The notes under the pieces are model-generated. The model worked only from the letters and a program-made list of their open reading frames with translations, did no database searches and had not been told where the DNA came from. The position numbers were made by a program, and so were the translations under genes. 64,000 nucleotides of DNA from Sphingomonas glacialis. GTDB taxonomy: Bacteria; Pseudomonadota; Alphaproteobacteria; Sphingomonadales; Sphingomonadaceae. Shown one piece after another: positions 36,890 to 45,553 of the stretch (position 1 is the stretch's first letter; each line of letters begins with the position of its first letter). The stretch covers positions 62,001 to 126,000 of the forward strand of contig NZ_RCZC01000011.1 in assembly GCF_006439055.1 (NCBI RefSeq), written 5' to 3'.

Positions 36890-37109
36890 TGCCACACCCC
36901 TGTTTCGCTGTCGGGCTATCGGGGTGCCGTGCTCGCGTCCATTGCCGTTAACGCGACACGGGTACCGCAAAAAGAGCGCGCCAGTGCCGCGGCGGCTAGC
37001 CCTGCGCAGCGCGCATTTCCGCAACGGATCGTGCGCAATATCGACATTGAACTCATGGGGCGCGCTGGCCAGAAGGCCTGCGTCGATCGGCGGCCGGGGG
37101 GGTACGTAC

Positions 37110-38618
37110 ATGCGCAAGGCGGTTCTGGTCGCGATATCGTTATGGGCGACGCCGGCGGTGGCATCCGGGCCACCCGCTGCGACCGACGAAGCGCGCACCG
37201 CTGCCACGCTCGACCGGATCGCCGACAGCCCGCCGCGGCTGCGCATCTTCCTCGCGCAAATGCCCAAGGGTGGTGATCTCCACAATCACAATGGCGGATC
37301 GATCTATGCCGAGGATTTCCTGCGCTGGGCGGCGGCAGGCGGGCTGTGCATCGCGACCGACAGCTGGCGCGTCGTCGATCCTCCGTGCGACGCGCCCAAC
37401 CGCGTCCCCGCCGCCGGGCTCGAGCGCGACTATCCGCGCTACAGCCGCGCGATCGATGCTTTCTCGACCCGCGGGTTCGAATCCGGGGTCGGCGATCGGA
37501 GCGTGTCGGGCTATGACCGCTTCTTCGCGACCTTCGACGCGTTCTCGGCGGCGTCGCGCGGCAATAACGGGGCGTCGCTTGCGCTGACGCGTGAACAGGC
37601 CGCGGCCGACCATGTGTCCTACATCGAACTCGGTGCGGGGTCGCACACCTCCGTCGCCGCCGTCGCCGCGCTGGGCAGCGTGGCGGACGCGAGCGACTTT
37701 GCGGCGATGGCCGCGCGGCTCGCGCCGATGCTGCCCGGTGCGGTCGCCAAGGTCCGCGCCGAATTGGACGAGACCGAGGCCAAGGCGGCCGCCATCGACG
37801 GGTGCCGCAGCGCGACGCCCGCGCCCGCGTGCGGGGTCGAGACGCGCTATCTCTACACCGCGATCCGCACGCTGCCGGCCGCGGCGGTGTTTGCGCAGCT
37901 CGCGCTGGGGTTCGCGGTCGCGGAGGCCGATCCGCGCTTCGTCGGGATCAACATCGCCGCGCCCGAGCATGATCCGGTCGCGGTGCGCGACTATGCGCTG
38001 CACATGCGGATGATAGCCTTCCTCAAGGCGCGGCATCCGAGCGTGGGTCTGTCGCTTCATGCCGGCGAGCTGACGATGGGGCTGGTGCCGCCACGCGATC
38101 TCGCCTTCCACATCCGCGATGCGGTCGCGGTGGCGGGTGCGCGCCGGATCGGCCACGGGGTCGATATCGCGTACGAGACCGACGCGACCGCACTCCTCGC
38201 GCGGATGGCGCGCGAGCGCGTTGCGGTGGAGATCAACCTGACGAGCAACGCGGTGATCCTGGGCGTTAAGGGGCGCGATCATCCGCTTTCGCTGTATCGC
38301 GCGGCGGGGGTGCCGGTGGTGCTGTCGACCGACGACGAGGGCGTCTCGCGTTCCGACATGACCAACGAATATGTCCGCGCGGTCACCGAACAGCATCTGC
38401 GCTACGCCGATCTCAAGCAGATCGTGCGCGATGGGTTGCAATACTCGTTTCTCCCGGGAGCGAGCCTGTGGCGCGATCGTGCGGGTTGCGCGCGGGTGAC
38501 GGTGTGCGGGGTGGCGACGTCGCCGGGCTGCGCCACGTTCCTCGCGGCGAACCCCAAGGCCGCGAAACAGGCGGCGCTCGAGCGGGATCTGGCGGTGTTC
38601 GAGGCGGTGCGGCGCTAA
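37110..38618 (+). CDS. Exported adenosine deaminase, ADGF/CECR1-like
   Basis: This 502-residue protein has a signal peptide (MRKAVLVAISLWATPAVA) and the adenosine deaminase catalytic set: 'GGDLHNHNGGSIY' (HxH), 'SLHAGEL', 'RIGHGVDI' and 'LSTDDEGVS'. The long insertions and the export signal place it with extracellular ADGF-type deaminases rather than the cytosolic enzyme at 28865. It would convert adenosine to inosine in the periplasm before nucleosidase action. The ATG at 37110 follows a G-rich ribosome site; the open frame upstream is not needed. The gene is divergent from the DUF1592 gene and convergent with operon B. Confidence 0.9.
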   Translation: MRKAVLVAISLWATPAVASGPPAATDEARTAATLDRIADSPPRLRIFLAQMPKGGDLHNHNGGSIYAEDFLRWAAAGGLCIATDSWRVVDPPCDAPNRVPAAGLERDYPRYSRAIDAFSTRGFESGVGDRSVSGYDRFFATFDAFSAASRGNNGASLALTREQAAADHVSYIELGAGSHTSVAAVAALGSVADASDFAAMAARLAPMLPGAVAKVRAELDETEAKAAAIDGCRSATPAPACGVETRYLYTAIRTLPAAAVFAQLALGFAVAEADPRFVGINIAAPEHDPVAVRDYALHMRMIAFLKARHPSVGLSLHAGELTMGLVPPRDLAFHIRDAVAVAGARRIGHGVDIAYETDATALLARMARERVAVEINLTSNAVILGVKGRDHPLSLYRAAGVPVVLSTDDEGVSRSDMTNEYVRAVTEQHLRYADLKQIVRDGLQYSFLPGASLWRDRAGCARVTVCGVATSPGCATFLAANPKAAKQAALERDLAVFEAVRR

Positions 38619-38628
38619 CGCATTCCTC

Positions 38629-38724
38629 CGTCACCCCGGACTTGTTCCAAGGTCTACCGGCATGCGCGTTCTGCCGGTGGTGTGCGCGTGGCACGGTGGG
38701 CCCCGGCACAGGGCCGGGGTGACG
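38629..38724. repeat. REP-like palindromic element between convergent genes
   Basis: Outer arms CGTCACCCCGG (38629-38639) and CCGGGGTGACG (38714-38724) are perfect 11-bp inverted repeats. Inside are two smaller hairpins, CCGGCA/TGCCGG and CCCCGGC/GCCGGGG. The element fills the gap between the convergent exported deaminase and permease genes. It looks like an extragenic palindrome with possible two-way terminator function. I saw no second copy in the window. Confidence 0.6.
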
Positions 38725-38733
38725 AAGGAGCGA

Positions 38734-40086
38734 TCACGCCGCCGCCAGCTCTTTCACTGGGTGCGGCACGACCAGATTGAGCACCACAGCTATCACCGCC
38801 GCAGGCAGCACGCCCGATGTCGCCAGGATCCGCAGCGTCGTCGGCAAATGCGCCACCGCGCCGGGCTCGAGCTCGAGCCCGACCGCGACCGACAGAGCGA
38901 CGCCGAAGATCAGCATGTTGCGCTGGCTCCAGTCGACCTCGGACAGGATCGACAGCGCCGCCGAGGCGACCATCCCGAACATCACGATCACCCCGCCGCC
39001 GAGCACTTCGATCGGGATCGTGATGATCGCCGCGCCGACTTTGGGCGCGAGCCCGCACAGCAATAGGAACAGCGCGCCGATCGTGACGATGTGGCGGCTC
39101 ATCACCCCGGTGATCGCGATCAGCCCGACATTCTGGCTGAACGAGGTGTTGGGCATGGCGCCGAACACCGCGCCGATCGCGGTGCCGACGCCGTCGGCGC
39201 AGGTCGCGCCGATCAGCTCGCGGTCGGTGGCGGGGCGCTGCGCGGTGCCCTCGCAGATCGCCGAGACCGCGCCGATCGATTCGATCGCCGAGATGAACCC
39301 CATCAGCACGAACCCGGCGATCGCCGAGGCCGAGACCGCAAAGCCGAAATGGAAGGGCGAGGGGAGCATCACCCAATCCGCGTTGCCGATCGGTGCGAGC
39401 GACACCTTGCCGAGCGCGGCGGCGGCGACGTAGCCAGCGATCAGGCCGATCAGCACCGCCGCGCTCGATCCGATGCCGCGCCCGTAGAAGCTGAAGCCTA
39501 GCGTCACGACGACGACGACCCCGGCCAGCAGCCAGCTCTCGCCCGCGCCATAGGCCGCGCTGCCCTGCACCGACACGCCGCCCGCCGCATATTGCACCCC
39601 GATCCGCATCAGCGAGAGGCCGATCATCAGCACGACCAGCCCGGTGACGATCGGCGGCAGCGCAAAGCGGATCCGCCCGACGAAGAAGCTGAGCGCGGTA
39701 TGCACCAGCCCGCCGCACAAGGCCGCGGTCATCAGCGCGCCGATCGCGGCGGGGCCTTGCCCGGCGACGATCGGGATCATCACCGGCAGGAAGGCAAAGC
39801 TCGTCCCCTGGACGAGCGGCAGCCGCGCGCCTGCGGGGCCGACGCCGATCGTCTGGATCAGCGTGGCGATGCCGGCGAACAGCATCGACATCTGGATCAA
39901 ATAGATCATCGCGCTCGGATCCTTCGACCCATAGCCGAAGCCCGCCGCACCCGCGACGATGATCGCCGGCGTCATGTTGCTGACGAACATCGCCAGCACA
40001 TGCTGGATGCCGAGCGGGATTGCGATGGCGAACCCGGGGAAATAGTCGGGATCGCGCGCCTGCTCGCGCGTCATCAGCTCGGACAT
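38734..40086 (-). CDS. NCS2 nucleobase permease, xanthine/uracil type (operon B)
   Basis: This 450-residue inner-membrane protein has about 14 helices and the NCS2 signature 'SFSQNVGLIAITGV' preceded by 'FGAMPNT'. The substrate segment 'IAGFVLMGFISAIESIGAVSAICEG' carries the conserved Glu. This is the UraA/UapA-type branch, distinct from the two AzgA-like permeases. Xanthine or urate uptake by proton symport is likely given the genes around it. The start at 40086 overlaps the deaminase stop (TGATG). It is the last gene of operon B. Confidence 0.9.
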   Translation of the reverse strand: MSELMTREQARDPDYFPGFAIAIPLGIQHVLAMFVSNMTPAIIVAGAAGFGYGSKDPSAMIYLIQMSMLFAGIATLIQTIGVGPAGARLPLVQGTSFAFLPVMIPIVAGQGPAAIGALMTAALCGGLVHTALSFFVGRIRFALPPIVTGLVVLMIGLSLMRIGVQYAAGGVSVQGSAAYGAGESWLLAGVVVVVTLGFSFYGRGIGSSAAVLIGLIAGYVAAAALGKVSLAPIGNADWVMLPSPFHFGFAVSASAIAGFVLMGFISAIESIGAVSAICEGTAQRPATDRELIGATCADGVGTAIGAVFGAMPNTSFSQNVGLIAITGVMSRHIVTIGALFLLLCGLAPKVGAAIITIPIEVLGGGVIVMFGMVASAALSILSEVDWSQRNMLIFGVALSVAVGLELEPGAVAHLPTTLRILATSGVLPAAVIAVVLNLVVPHPVKELAAA

Positions 40087-41447
40087 CAGGCAAGCTCCAT
40101 GAGGCGCGTGCGCGACCGCGCCGCCGCGCGCAGGATCGTACGGCGGTCGGCCTGCGCGAGCTCGCCGTCGCGCACGACCGCGCGGCCCTCGACGAACACG
40201 TCGCGCGCGCCCGGCGGCGGGCTGAGGATCAGTGCGGCGACCAAGTCCCATGCGCCGCAGCTCGCGACGTCGCCCATGTCCCAGACCGCGATGTCGGCGC
40301 GCTTGCCGACTTCGAGTGACCCGCAATCGTGGCGACCGAGCATCTCGGCACCGCCGCGCGTGGCGAGGAACAAAGCGGCGCGCGGATCGAACGCGGCGGG
40401 GCCGCCGACTGCGCGCTGCAGCAGCAAGGCTTGCCGCGCCTCGTGGAGCAAATTGCCGCTGTCGTTCGACGCCGAGCCATCGACGCCGAGCCCGAGCGGC
40501 ACCCCGGCCGCGACCATCGCGCGGAGTGGTGCGATCCCGGCGCCGAGCCGGCAGTTCGAGCATGGGCAATGCGCGACGCCGCTGCGCGTCCGCGCGAACA
40601 AGGCGATTTCCTGTGCGTCGAGCTGGACGCAGTGCGCGTGCCATACGTCGGGGCCGGTCCAGCCGAGGTTTTCGGCATATTCGCCGGGCCGACAGCCGAA
40701 GCGTTCGAGCGAGAAAGCCACATCGTCGGCATCCTCGGCGAGATGCGTGTGGAGCATGACCTTCTTATCGCGTGCGAGCAGCGCTGAATCGCGCATCAGC
40801 CCCTGGCTGACCGAGAAGGGCGAGCAGGGGGCCACGCCGACACGCACCATCGCGCCCGGTGCGGAATCATGGAAGCGATCGATCACGCGGATCGTGTCGG
40901 CGAGGATCGCCGGCTCGTCCTCGACCAGGCTGTCGGGCGGCAGGCCACCCATACTCTCGCCCACGCTCATCGCGCCGCGCGTCGGGTGGAAACGGATGCC
41001 GATCTCGCTCGCCGCGGCGATCGTATCGTCGAGCGTCACGCCGTCGGGGAACAGATAGAGATGGTCCGAACTGAGCGTGCAGCCCGACAGCGTCAGTTCG
41101 GCGAGCCCGAGCTGCGTCGCCGCGAACACGTCTTCGGGCCGATACCGCGCCCAGATCGGATAGAGCCGCTTGAGCCAGCCGAACAACGGCGCGTTGATCG
41201 CCCCCGGTACCGCGCGGGTGAGCGACTGGAACAGATGGTGGTGCGTGTTGACTAGGCCCGGCGTCACGACGCAGCCGCGCGCATCGATCACGCTGTCGGC
41301 CTCGGCGATCAGCGCTGCGAGCTCGGCGGTCGTGCCGACCGCGACGATCTCGCCGCCGCGAAAGCCGATCGCACCGTCGGGTATCTCGCGCCGCGCATCA
41401 TCGACGCAGACGAGCCTCTCGGCATGCGCGATGACGCTCAGCGTCAT
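40086..41447 (-). CDS. 8-oxoguanine deaminase-like amidohydrolase
   Basis: This 453-residue enzyme of the amidohydrolase superfamily has metal ligands in 'GLVNTHHHLFQSLTR' (H69, H71), 'MLHTHLAEDADDV', 'WHAHCVQLD' and 'GLGVDGSASND'. The HHHLFQ and 'NLGWTGPDVWHAHCV' blocks are typical of 8-oxoguanine deaminases (EC 3.5.4.32) related to hydroxyatrazine ethylaminohydrolase. Deamination would give urate directly, feeding the urate pathway encoded further right. The start at 41447 overlaps the upstream stop (ATGA). Guanine, isoxanthopterin or an atrazine-like deaminase are less likely alternatives that motifs alone do not exclude. Confidence 0.8.
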   Translation of the reverse strand: MTLSVIAHAERLVCVDDARREIPDGAIGFRGGEIVAVGTTAELAALIAEADSVIDARGCVVTPGLVNTHHHLFQSLTRAVPGAINAPLFGWLKRLYPIWARYRPEDVFAATQLGLAELTLSGCTLSSDHLYLFPDGVTLDDTIAAASEIGIRFHPTRGAMSVGESMGGLPPDSLVEDEPAILADTIRVIDRFHDSAPGAMVRVGVAPCSPFSVSQGLMRDSALLARDKKVMLHTHLAEDADDVAFSLERFGCRPGEYAENLGWTGPDVWHAHCVQLDAQEIALFARTRSGVAHCPCSNCRLGAGIAPLRAMVAAGVPLGLGVDGSASNDSGNLLHEARQALLLQRAVGGPAAFDPRAALFLATRGGAEMLGRHDCGSLEVGKRADIAVWDMGDVASCGAWDLVAALILSPPPGARDVFVEGRAVVRDGELAQADRRTILRAAARSRTRLMELA

Positions 41448-42547
41448 TGCGGGACGGTCTTCTCGTACTTCGGCCAATGCGCCTCGAGCTCGTCGACCAC
41501 TTTCGATCCGACGCGGTACAGGCTCTCGACCGAGGCCTCGAGCCCGGCATAGCCTTCATTCTCGCGCAGTAGATAGGTCGCCGCGTCGACGCCCGGCGGC
41601 GGCATCGTGTAGTTGCTGCCCGCGCGGAGCACCATGAAGCGGTTCTTGTCGACGCGCCCGATCCTGTCGAGCCCGAGGATCGCCTGATAGGTGCCTGTTT
41701 CCTCCATCGCCGAGGTGACGAACATGCCTTGCCCGCGCGTCCAATAGCGTACCCAGTCGGCCGCCCAATCGGTCATCTTCGCGCCGTGCCAGAATGTCAG
41801 CGCGGCGAGATTGTCGCCGGTGAGCACGAAGGGCGGGCGTTGCGCCATCGGATAGCCGACATAGCGCGCGCGCTCGGCGGCAATGTGCGGATCGTCGGGC
41901 AGGACCACATCGCGCGTCAGAGTGTAAGCCCAGTCGCGCAAGGCGGGATTGATCTCGAACACTTCGCCCGACGGCTTGGGCGGCGAGGTGTCGTTCGGGC
42001 CCTTCTTGTCGCGCGGGAAATAGCCGGTCTTCCAGTCGGCGGGGATTTCACGCGCGTCGATCTCATGCGCGAGATCGCCATCGACCAGGAAGCGCGCCCA
42101 TGCCGCCGAGCCGATCGACGCGTGGTGCGGGTCGATCCCGGCGATCCCGGCGACGAGGAAGTAGGCGTGGCGGAGGTCGAAACGCGGATCGAGCCCGAGC
42201 GCCATCGTCGTATTGGCCGAGCGGATGTTGCCGACCCCCGTCACCACGCCGAGGATCTGGCTGTCGGGATTGTAATAGAGATCGTGCGACCCTTGGGGGA
42301 AGGGGATACGGACATCGAGGTGGCGCCGCTCCTTCCACAGCTGGAATTCGCCCGCGACGTCGCCGCTATCCTTGCCGATCTCGAACAGCGTGACGATGAC
42401 GATGCGGACCGGAAGCGGGTGCGAACAGGGGCCGCCGGGCTGGCAATCGGCGACGGGGGCCGGCGCTTGCGGGCGCGCATCGGCGACGCCGCCGACCAGG
42501 CCGAGCCCGGCAAGCGCAAACAGCATCGCGCGGAGTGGGAAACGCAT
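41444..42547 (-). CDS. Periplasmic purine nucleoside permease (NUP) family protein
   Basis: This 367-residue exported protein has a signal peptide (MRFPLRAMLFALAGLGLVGGVADA) and matches the NUP family: 'PVRIVIVTLFEIGKDSGDVAGEFQLW', 'VVTGVGNIRSANTTMALGLDPRFD', 'FLVAGIAGIDP' and 'GMFVTSAMEETGTYQAIL'. These blocks resemble the nucleoside-phosphorylase fold, so despite the name it may bind or phosphorolyse nucleosides in the periplasm rather than form a channel. The start at 42547 is set by the signal peptide. It lies between the TonB receptor and the 8-oxoguanine deaminase-like gene in operon B. Confidence 0.88.
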   Translation of the reverse strand: MRFPLRAMLFALAGLGLVGGVADARPQAPAPVADCQPGGPCSHPLPVRIVIVTLFEIGKDSGDVAGEFQLWKERRHLDVRIPFPQGSHDLYYNPDSQILGVVTGVGNIRSANTTMALGLDPRFDLRHAYFLVAGIAGIDPHHASIGSAAWARFLVDGDLAHEIDAREIPADWKTGYFPRDKKGPNDTSPPKPSGEVFEINPALRDWAYTLTRDVVLPDDPHIAAERARYVGYPMAQRPPFVLTGDNLAALTFWHGAKMTDWAADWVRYWTRGQGMFVTSAMEETGTYQAILGLDRIGRVDKNRFMVLRAGSNYTMPPPGVDAATYLLRENEGYAGLEASVESLYRVGSKVVDELEAHWPKYEKTVPQ

Positions 42548-42605
42548 GACAATGGCCTTCGACGGTCGGGAACGCTGCGGCGTTACGGGGGCGTTATAGG
42601 GCGGG

Positions 42606-42633
42606 GCGGGCACCGGCGCGAACCGGTGCCCGC
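42606..42633 (-). other. Intercistronic stem-loop in operon B
   Basis: A perfect 11-bp stem (GCGGGCACCGG and its complement) with a 6-nt loop lies 7 nt past the TonB receptor stop and 58 nt before the NUP start. It has no T run. Such hairpins often cap and stabilise the abundant receptor message and lower expression of downstream genes. Confidence 0.55.
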
Positions 42634-42640
42634 CGGCGCA

Positions 42641-45124
42641 TCAGAACTTGTAGGTCACGCTCGCCTGGAAGCTGCGTGGCTTTTCGGGGAGCACGATCGT
42701 GCTGCCGAACAGCTCGGTGAAGTTCGCGCGGTAATAGACGGCATCGGTCGCGTTCTTGACGACGACGCGGAACAGCCAATTGTCGCGCGCATAGGACACG
42801 CCGAGATCGACCAGCGTATAAGCCGGCAGCTTCACGACGCGCGACTGGCCCGAATAGACCGAGTCGACCTGTGCAAGGCTCGCGGTGAAGGCGAGCCCGT
42901 TGTCGAACGCATAGGACGCCGTCGCCGAATAGAGGTTGGTCGGAATGCCCTGGCGGCGCGACGCTTCCTTGTTGGGGATCGGCACCAGCCCGCCCGGCTG
43001 CCCGCCGAGGAACAGCGTCGGGTTGGTCACGTTTACGAGATCGCCGATGCCGAAGAAGCTGAAGGTCGAACCGGCATCGAGGAAGGTCAGATTATAGACC
43101 TTGGTGCGGGTATAGGCGGCGGTCAGCAGCAGGTGCTTGTCGACCGACCAGCGCGCCTCGGCCTCGAGCCCCTGGGTCTCGACCGACTGGTTGACGGTCG
43201 ACGACTGGATGTTGTGGTCGACGCGCTCCTGCTTGTAGACCGACAGCGCGGCGTACAGCTTGTTGTTGAGCCAGCTGCCCTTGATGCCGCCCTCATAGAG
43301 TTTGGAGGCGGTGATGAAGGTCCCGCCGGTCGCGTCAGCGGCGGCGATTTCCGAGCCCTGGCCGGCGATCACCGTGGTCTGGCGCGAGATCGTGCCATAG
43401 GGGATCAGGCCGAAGGGCAGCTTGTACGAGATGCTGCCATTGTACGACCAGCCGCCCTTGCTCCCCGAGCCCGACTGCGCGACCCCGGTCGCGACGCGCA
43501 GTTTGCCGAGCATGTTGGTCGAGCTGACGTCGATCTGGTCGTAGCGCCCGCCCAGGATGACATCGAGGCCGAACGCGAAATCAAGATCGACCAAAGCCGC
43601 TGCGCCGTAATCGGTATAATGGCCCTTCAGATAGTCGGTATAGTTGCAGCCGCATTCGTTCGATAGCAGCCGGTCCGACAGTGGCGTGTAGCCGACCGAC
43701 AGATCGACCCGGTGGAAATATTCGAACGTGAAATCATCGCCGTGGAGGAACTTGGTGTAGCGGATCGAGGGCGAGGCCTGGATCGAGAAGGTGCCGATGT
43801 CGCTCTTGATCGTCTTCGAGGCGACGATCTTGTCCTCGATCACATACGATCGATGGAATTGCGAGAAGCCATAGGCGTTGTTGTTGTCGTTCCTGATGCC
43901 GTCGTAGAAGAGCTGGTTCTTGATCTCGAGATCGTTGCCGGCATCGAAGATGATGTCGAAATAGCCGGTCTTCGCCACGTTCTTGAGGAAATCGTTCGGG
44001 CCGGTCAGCACATTCTTGCGGCTGAGCGTCGTCGTGCCGGTATTGGTCAGCCCGAGATAGGGATAGGTCCCGGTGAAGCAGGCGTTGGTGAACGATGCCG
44101 CCGACGTGCTGCCCCCGCCACAGGCGAAGGTGCCGAAGGGCGAGAACGTGCCGACTGAGGTGAACTCGTTCGGCGCAATCTGGCCGTCGCCGTTGGTGTC
44201 GAGCGGCTTGGCCGAGCCGGTGATATAGGTGCCGTTGTCGACCAGCGCCTGGGTCAGGCGGTTCCAGCCGCCATTCTGCTGGCCGTCATATTTCTGGTAC
44301 ATGCCGCCGAATTCGACACGCAGCCGATCGGTGATCTGATTGTCGAACGCGGCCTGCAGCACGACGTTGCGCGTCGACATGTTGCGATAATAGCTGCCCG
44401 AATCCTCGACTTCGCCATACAGGCTGTAGCCGAATTCGGTGCCGCCGACGCGCAGTGGCCCGCGGACCTGCGCCTTAATGACGTTATACGACCAGCTGCC
44501 GCCGGTGTAGCTGACCTCGCCCTCGGCATGGTCGAGCAGCGCGCCGCCCTTCACGCGCGCCGATTTGGGCACGAAGTTCATATAGCCGCCGGTCTTGGAC
44601 GGGCCATAGATCGGCGAGGCTGGCCCGCGCACGATGTCGATCCGGTCCGACGCGGCGATCGGCGTGGGATAGTTGCCGGGATTGTCGAGCCGGCGGACGC
44701 CGCGGAAATAGACCTCGCCCGGCGTGCCGCGGATATCGAGCGCGCCGCCGACGCCGAAGAACGAGTTGGTGAAGGTGCCCGGCGCCTGCGCGACGAGATC
44801 ATAGATGTCGGTGATGCCGAAGCGTTCGATCTGCTCGCTGCTGATCGTCGAGGCCGAGCGCGGCGTTTCGACCAGCGTCTTGTTGAAGCCGAAGATCGAG
44901 CCGACATTCTTGTCGGGCATCGCGTTGAGCGAACCGGTCACGACGATGTCCTGGTCGGCATCCGTCTTCGCGGGCGCGTCGGGCTCGGGCGTGGTCTGCG
45001 CAAAGGCTGGCGCGGTCATCGCGGTGCAGCACAACAGTGCCGCCGCGCTCAGCACCGATCTGCGCAAGCGCCCGTGCGATGCTGCTGCCTGCGACGTGCC
45101 CGTAGCGAATGAAGTCTCTGTCAT
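42641..45124 (-). CDS. TonB-dependent receptor, first gene of purine operon B
   Basis: This 827-residue outer-membrane receptor has a long signal sequence ending at 'APAFAQ', a TonB-box-like 'DQDIVVTGSLNA', and a plug with 'FGITDIYDLVAQAPG', 'EVYFRGVRR' and 'IDIVRGPASPIYGPSKTGGYMNFV'. The barrel ends '...RSFQASVTYKF'. The plug is of siderophore-receptor type, unlike the receptor in operon A. AAGGGGGG lies about 12 nt upstream of the ATG. Context with NUP, 8-oxoguanine deaminase-like and purine permease genes suggests a purine ligand; a metal chelate cannot be ruled out. Confidence 0.93.
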   Translation of the reverse strand: MTETSFATGTSQAAASHGRLRRSVLSAAALLCCTAMTAPAFAQTTPEPDAPAKTDADQDIVVTGSLNAMPDKNVGSIFGFNKTLVETPRSASTISSEQIERFGITDIYDLVAQAPGTFTNSFFGVGGALDIRGTPGEVYFRGVRRLDNPGNYPTPIAASDRIDIVRGPASPIYGPSKTGGYMNFVPKSARVKGGALLDHAEGEVSYTGGSWSYNVIKAQVRGPLRVGGTEFGYSLYGEVEDSGSYYRNMSTRNVVLQAAFDNQITDRLRVEFGGMYQKYDGQQNGGWNRLTQALVDNGTYITGSAKPLDTNGDGQIAPNEFTSVGTFSPFGTFACGGGSTSAASFTNACFTGTYPYLGLTNTGTTTLSRKNVLTGPNDFLKNVAKTGYFDIIFDAGNDLEIKNQLFYDGIRNDNNNAYGFSQFHRSYVIEDKIVASKTIKSDIGTFSIQASPSIRYTKFLHGDDFTFEYFHRVDLSVGYTPLSDRLLSNECGCNYTDYLKGHYTDYGAAALVDLDFAFGLDVILGGRYDQIDVSSTNMLGKLRVATGVAQSGSGSKGGWSYNGSISYKLPFGLIPYGTISRQTTVIAGQGSEIAAADATGGTFITASKLYEGGIKGSWLNNKLYAALSVYKQERVDHNIQSSTVNQSVETQGLEAEARWSVDKHLLLTAAYTRTKVYNLTFLDAGSTFSFFGIGDLVNVTNPTLFLGGQPGGLVPIPNKEASRRQGIPTNLYSATASYAFDNGLAFTASLAQVDSVYSGQSRVVKLPAYTLVDLGVSYARDNWLFRVVVKNATDAVYYRANFTELFGSTIVLPEKPRSFQASVTYKF

Positions 45125-45553
45125 GGTCCGGAATTCCCCCCTTGGTGAACCAACGGCCGGTTATCCCCCCGGGCCGTTGTGCGTGATTTGGCGGGCCGGT
45201 AGCTCGATCCCGCCAATTTGTTGCGTTGCACAAACTATCGTTGCCGTCATCGAAGTGTAAATACATATTCGTAACGCATTTGAAATGAACCTGCGCGGTG
45301 ACATCTAAGTCGCGGTTCGTCTGCGTGTAATTCTATTGTCTGGAATGACTGAGGCGACAGGGTTTGTTGCCAGAACCACAGCGGGTCGGCTTGCCACTTG
45401 ATCGTCGTTACGCTTCGAACGCCGGCCGCATTATTGGTATCGTGTCGGGCCGGATGTTTCTGCGCTACTTTTTGACAGTTCGAGTGGTAATCGCTTGACC
45501 TGCAGCGAGCAAATGCAATGAATTCGACACAGTGTTGCAAAAGTTAGAGTGGT
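45125..45553. promoter_or_regulatory. Divergent control region of operon B and its LysR gene
   Basis: This 429-base region holds no gene. Near the receptor it encodes a leader with two stem-loops (ACGGCC/GGCCGT at 45153-45177 and GGCGGG/CCCGCC at 45190-45214). An AT-richer core at about 45225-45300 includes a TTGCA half-site at 45226 and probably the promoter. The LysR-proximal end carries the 28-bp conserved element described separately. Confidence 0.6.
45515..45542 (+). promoter_or_regulatory. Copy 1 of a conserved 28-bp operator-like element
   Basis: The element reads GCAATGAATTCGAC, then a 6-nt variable part, then TTGCAAAA. It ends 11 nt upstream of the LysR start at 45554. Its ends form a GCAA-N16-TTGC inverted repeat, extended to TGCAA...TTGCA in this copy. 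A near-identical copy (23/28) stands upstream of the nucleoside hydrolase gene at 48.2 kb. Placement suggests LysR autoregulation. Confidence 0.6.

Noticed and set aside
42606..42633. Intrinsic terminator splitting operon B
   Set aside because: The hairpin is strong but no T tract follows and the next gene is close and functionally linked. It was kept only as an intercistronic stem-loop.
45125..45553. Purine riboswitch in the operon B leader
   Set aside because: Stems are present, but the conserved loop-loop and three-way junction core of purine riboswitches is not visible on either strand.
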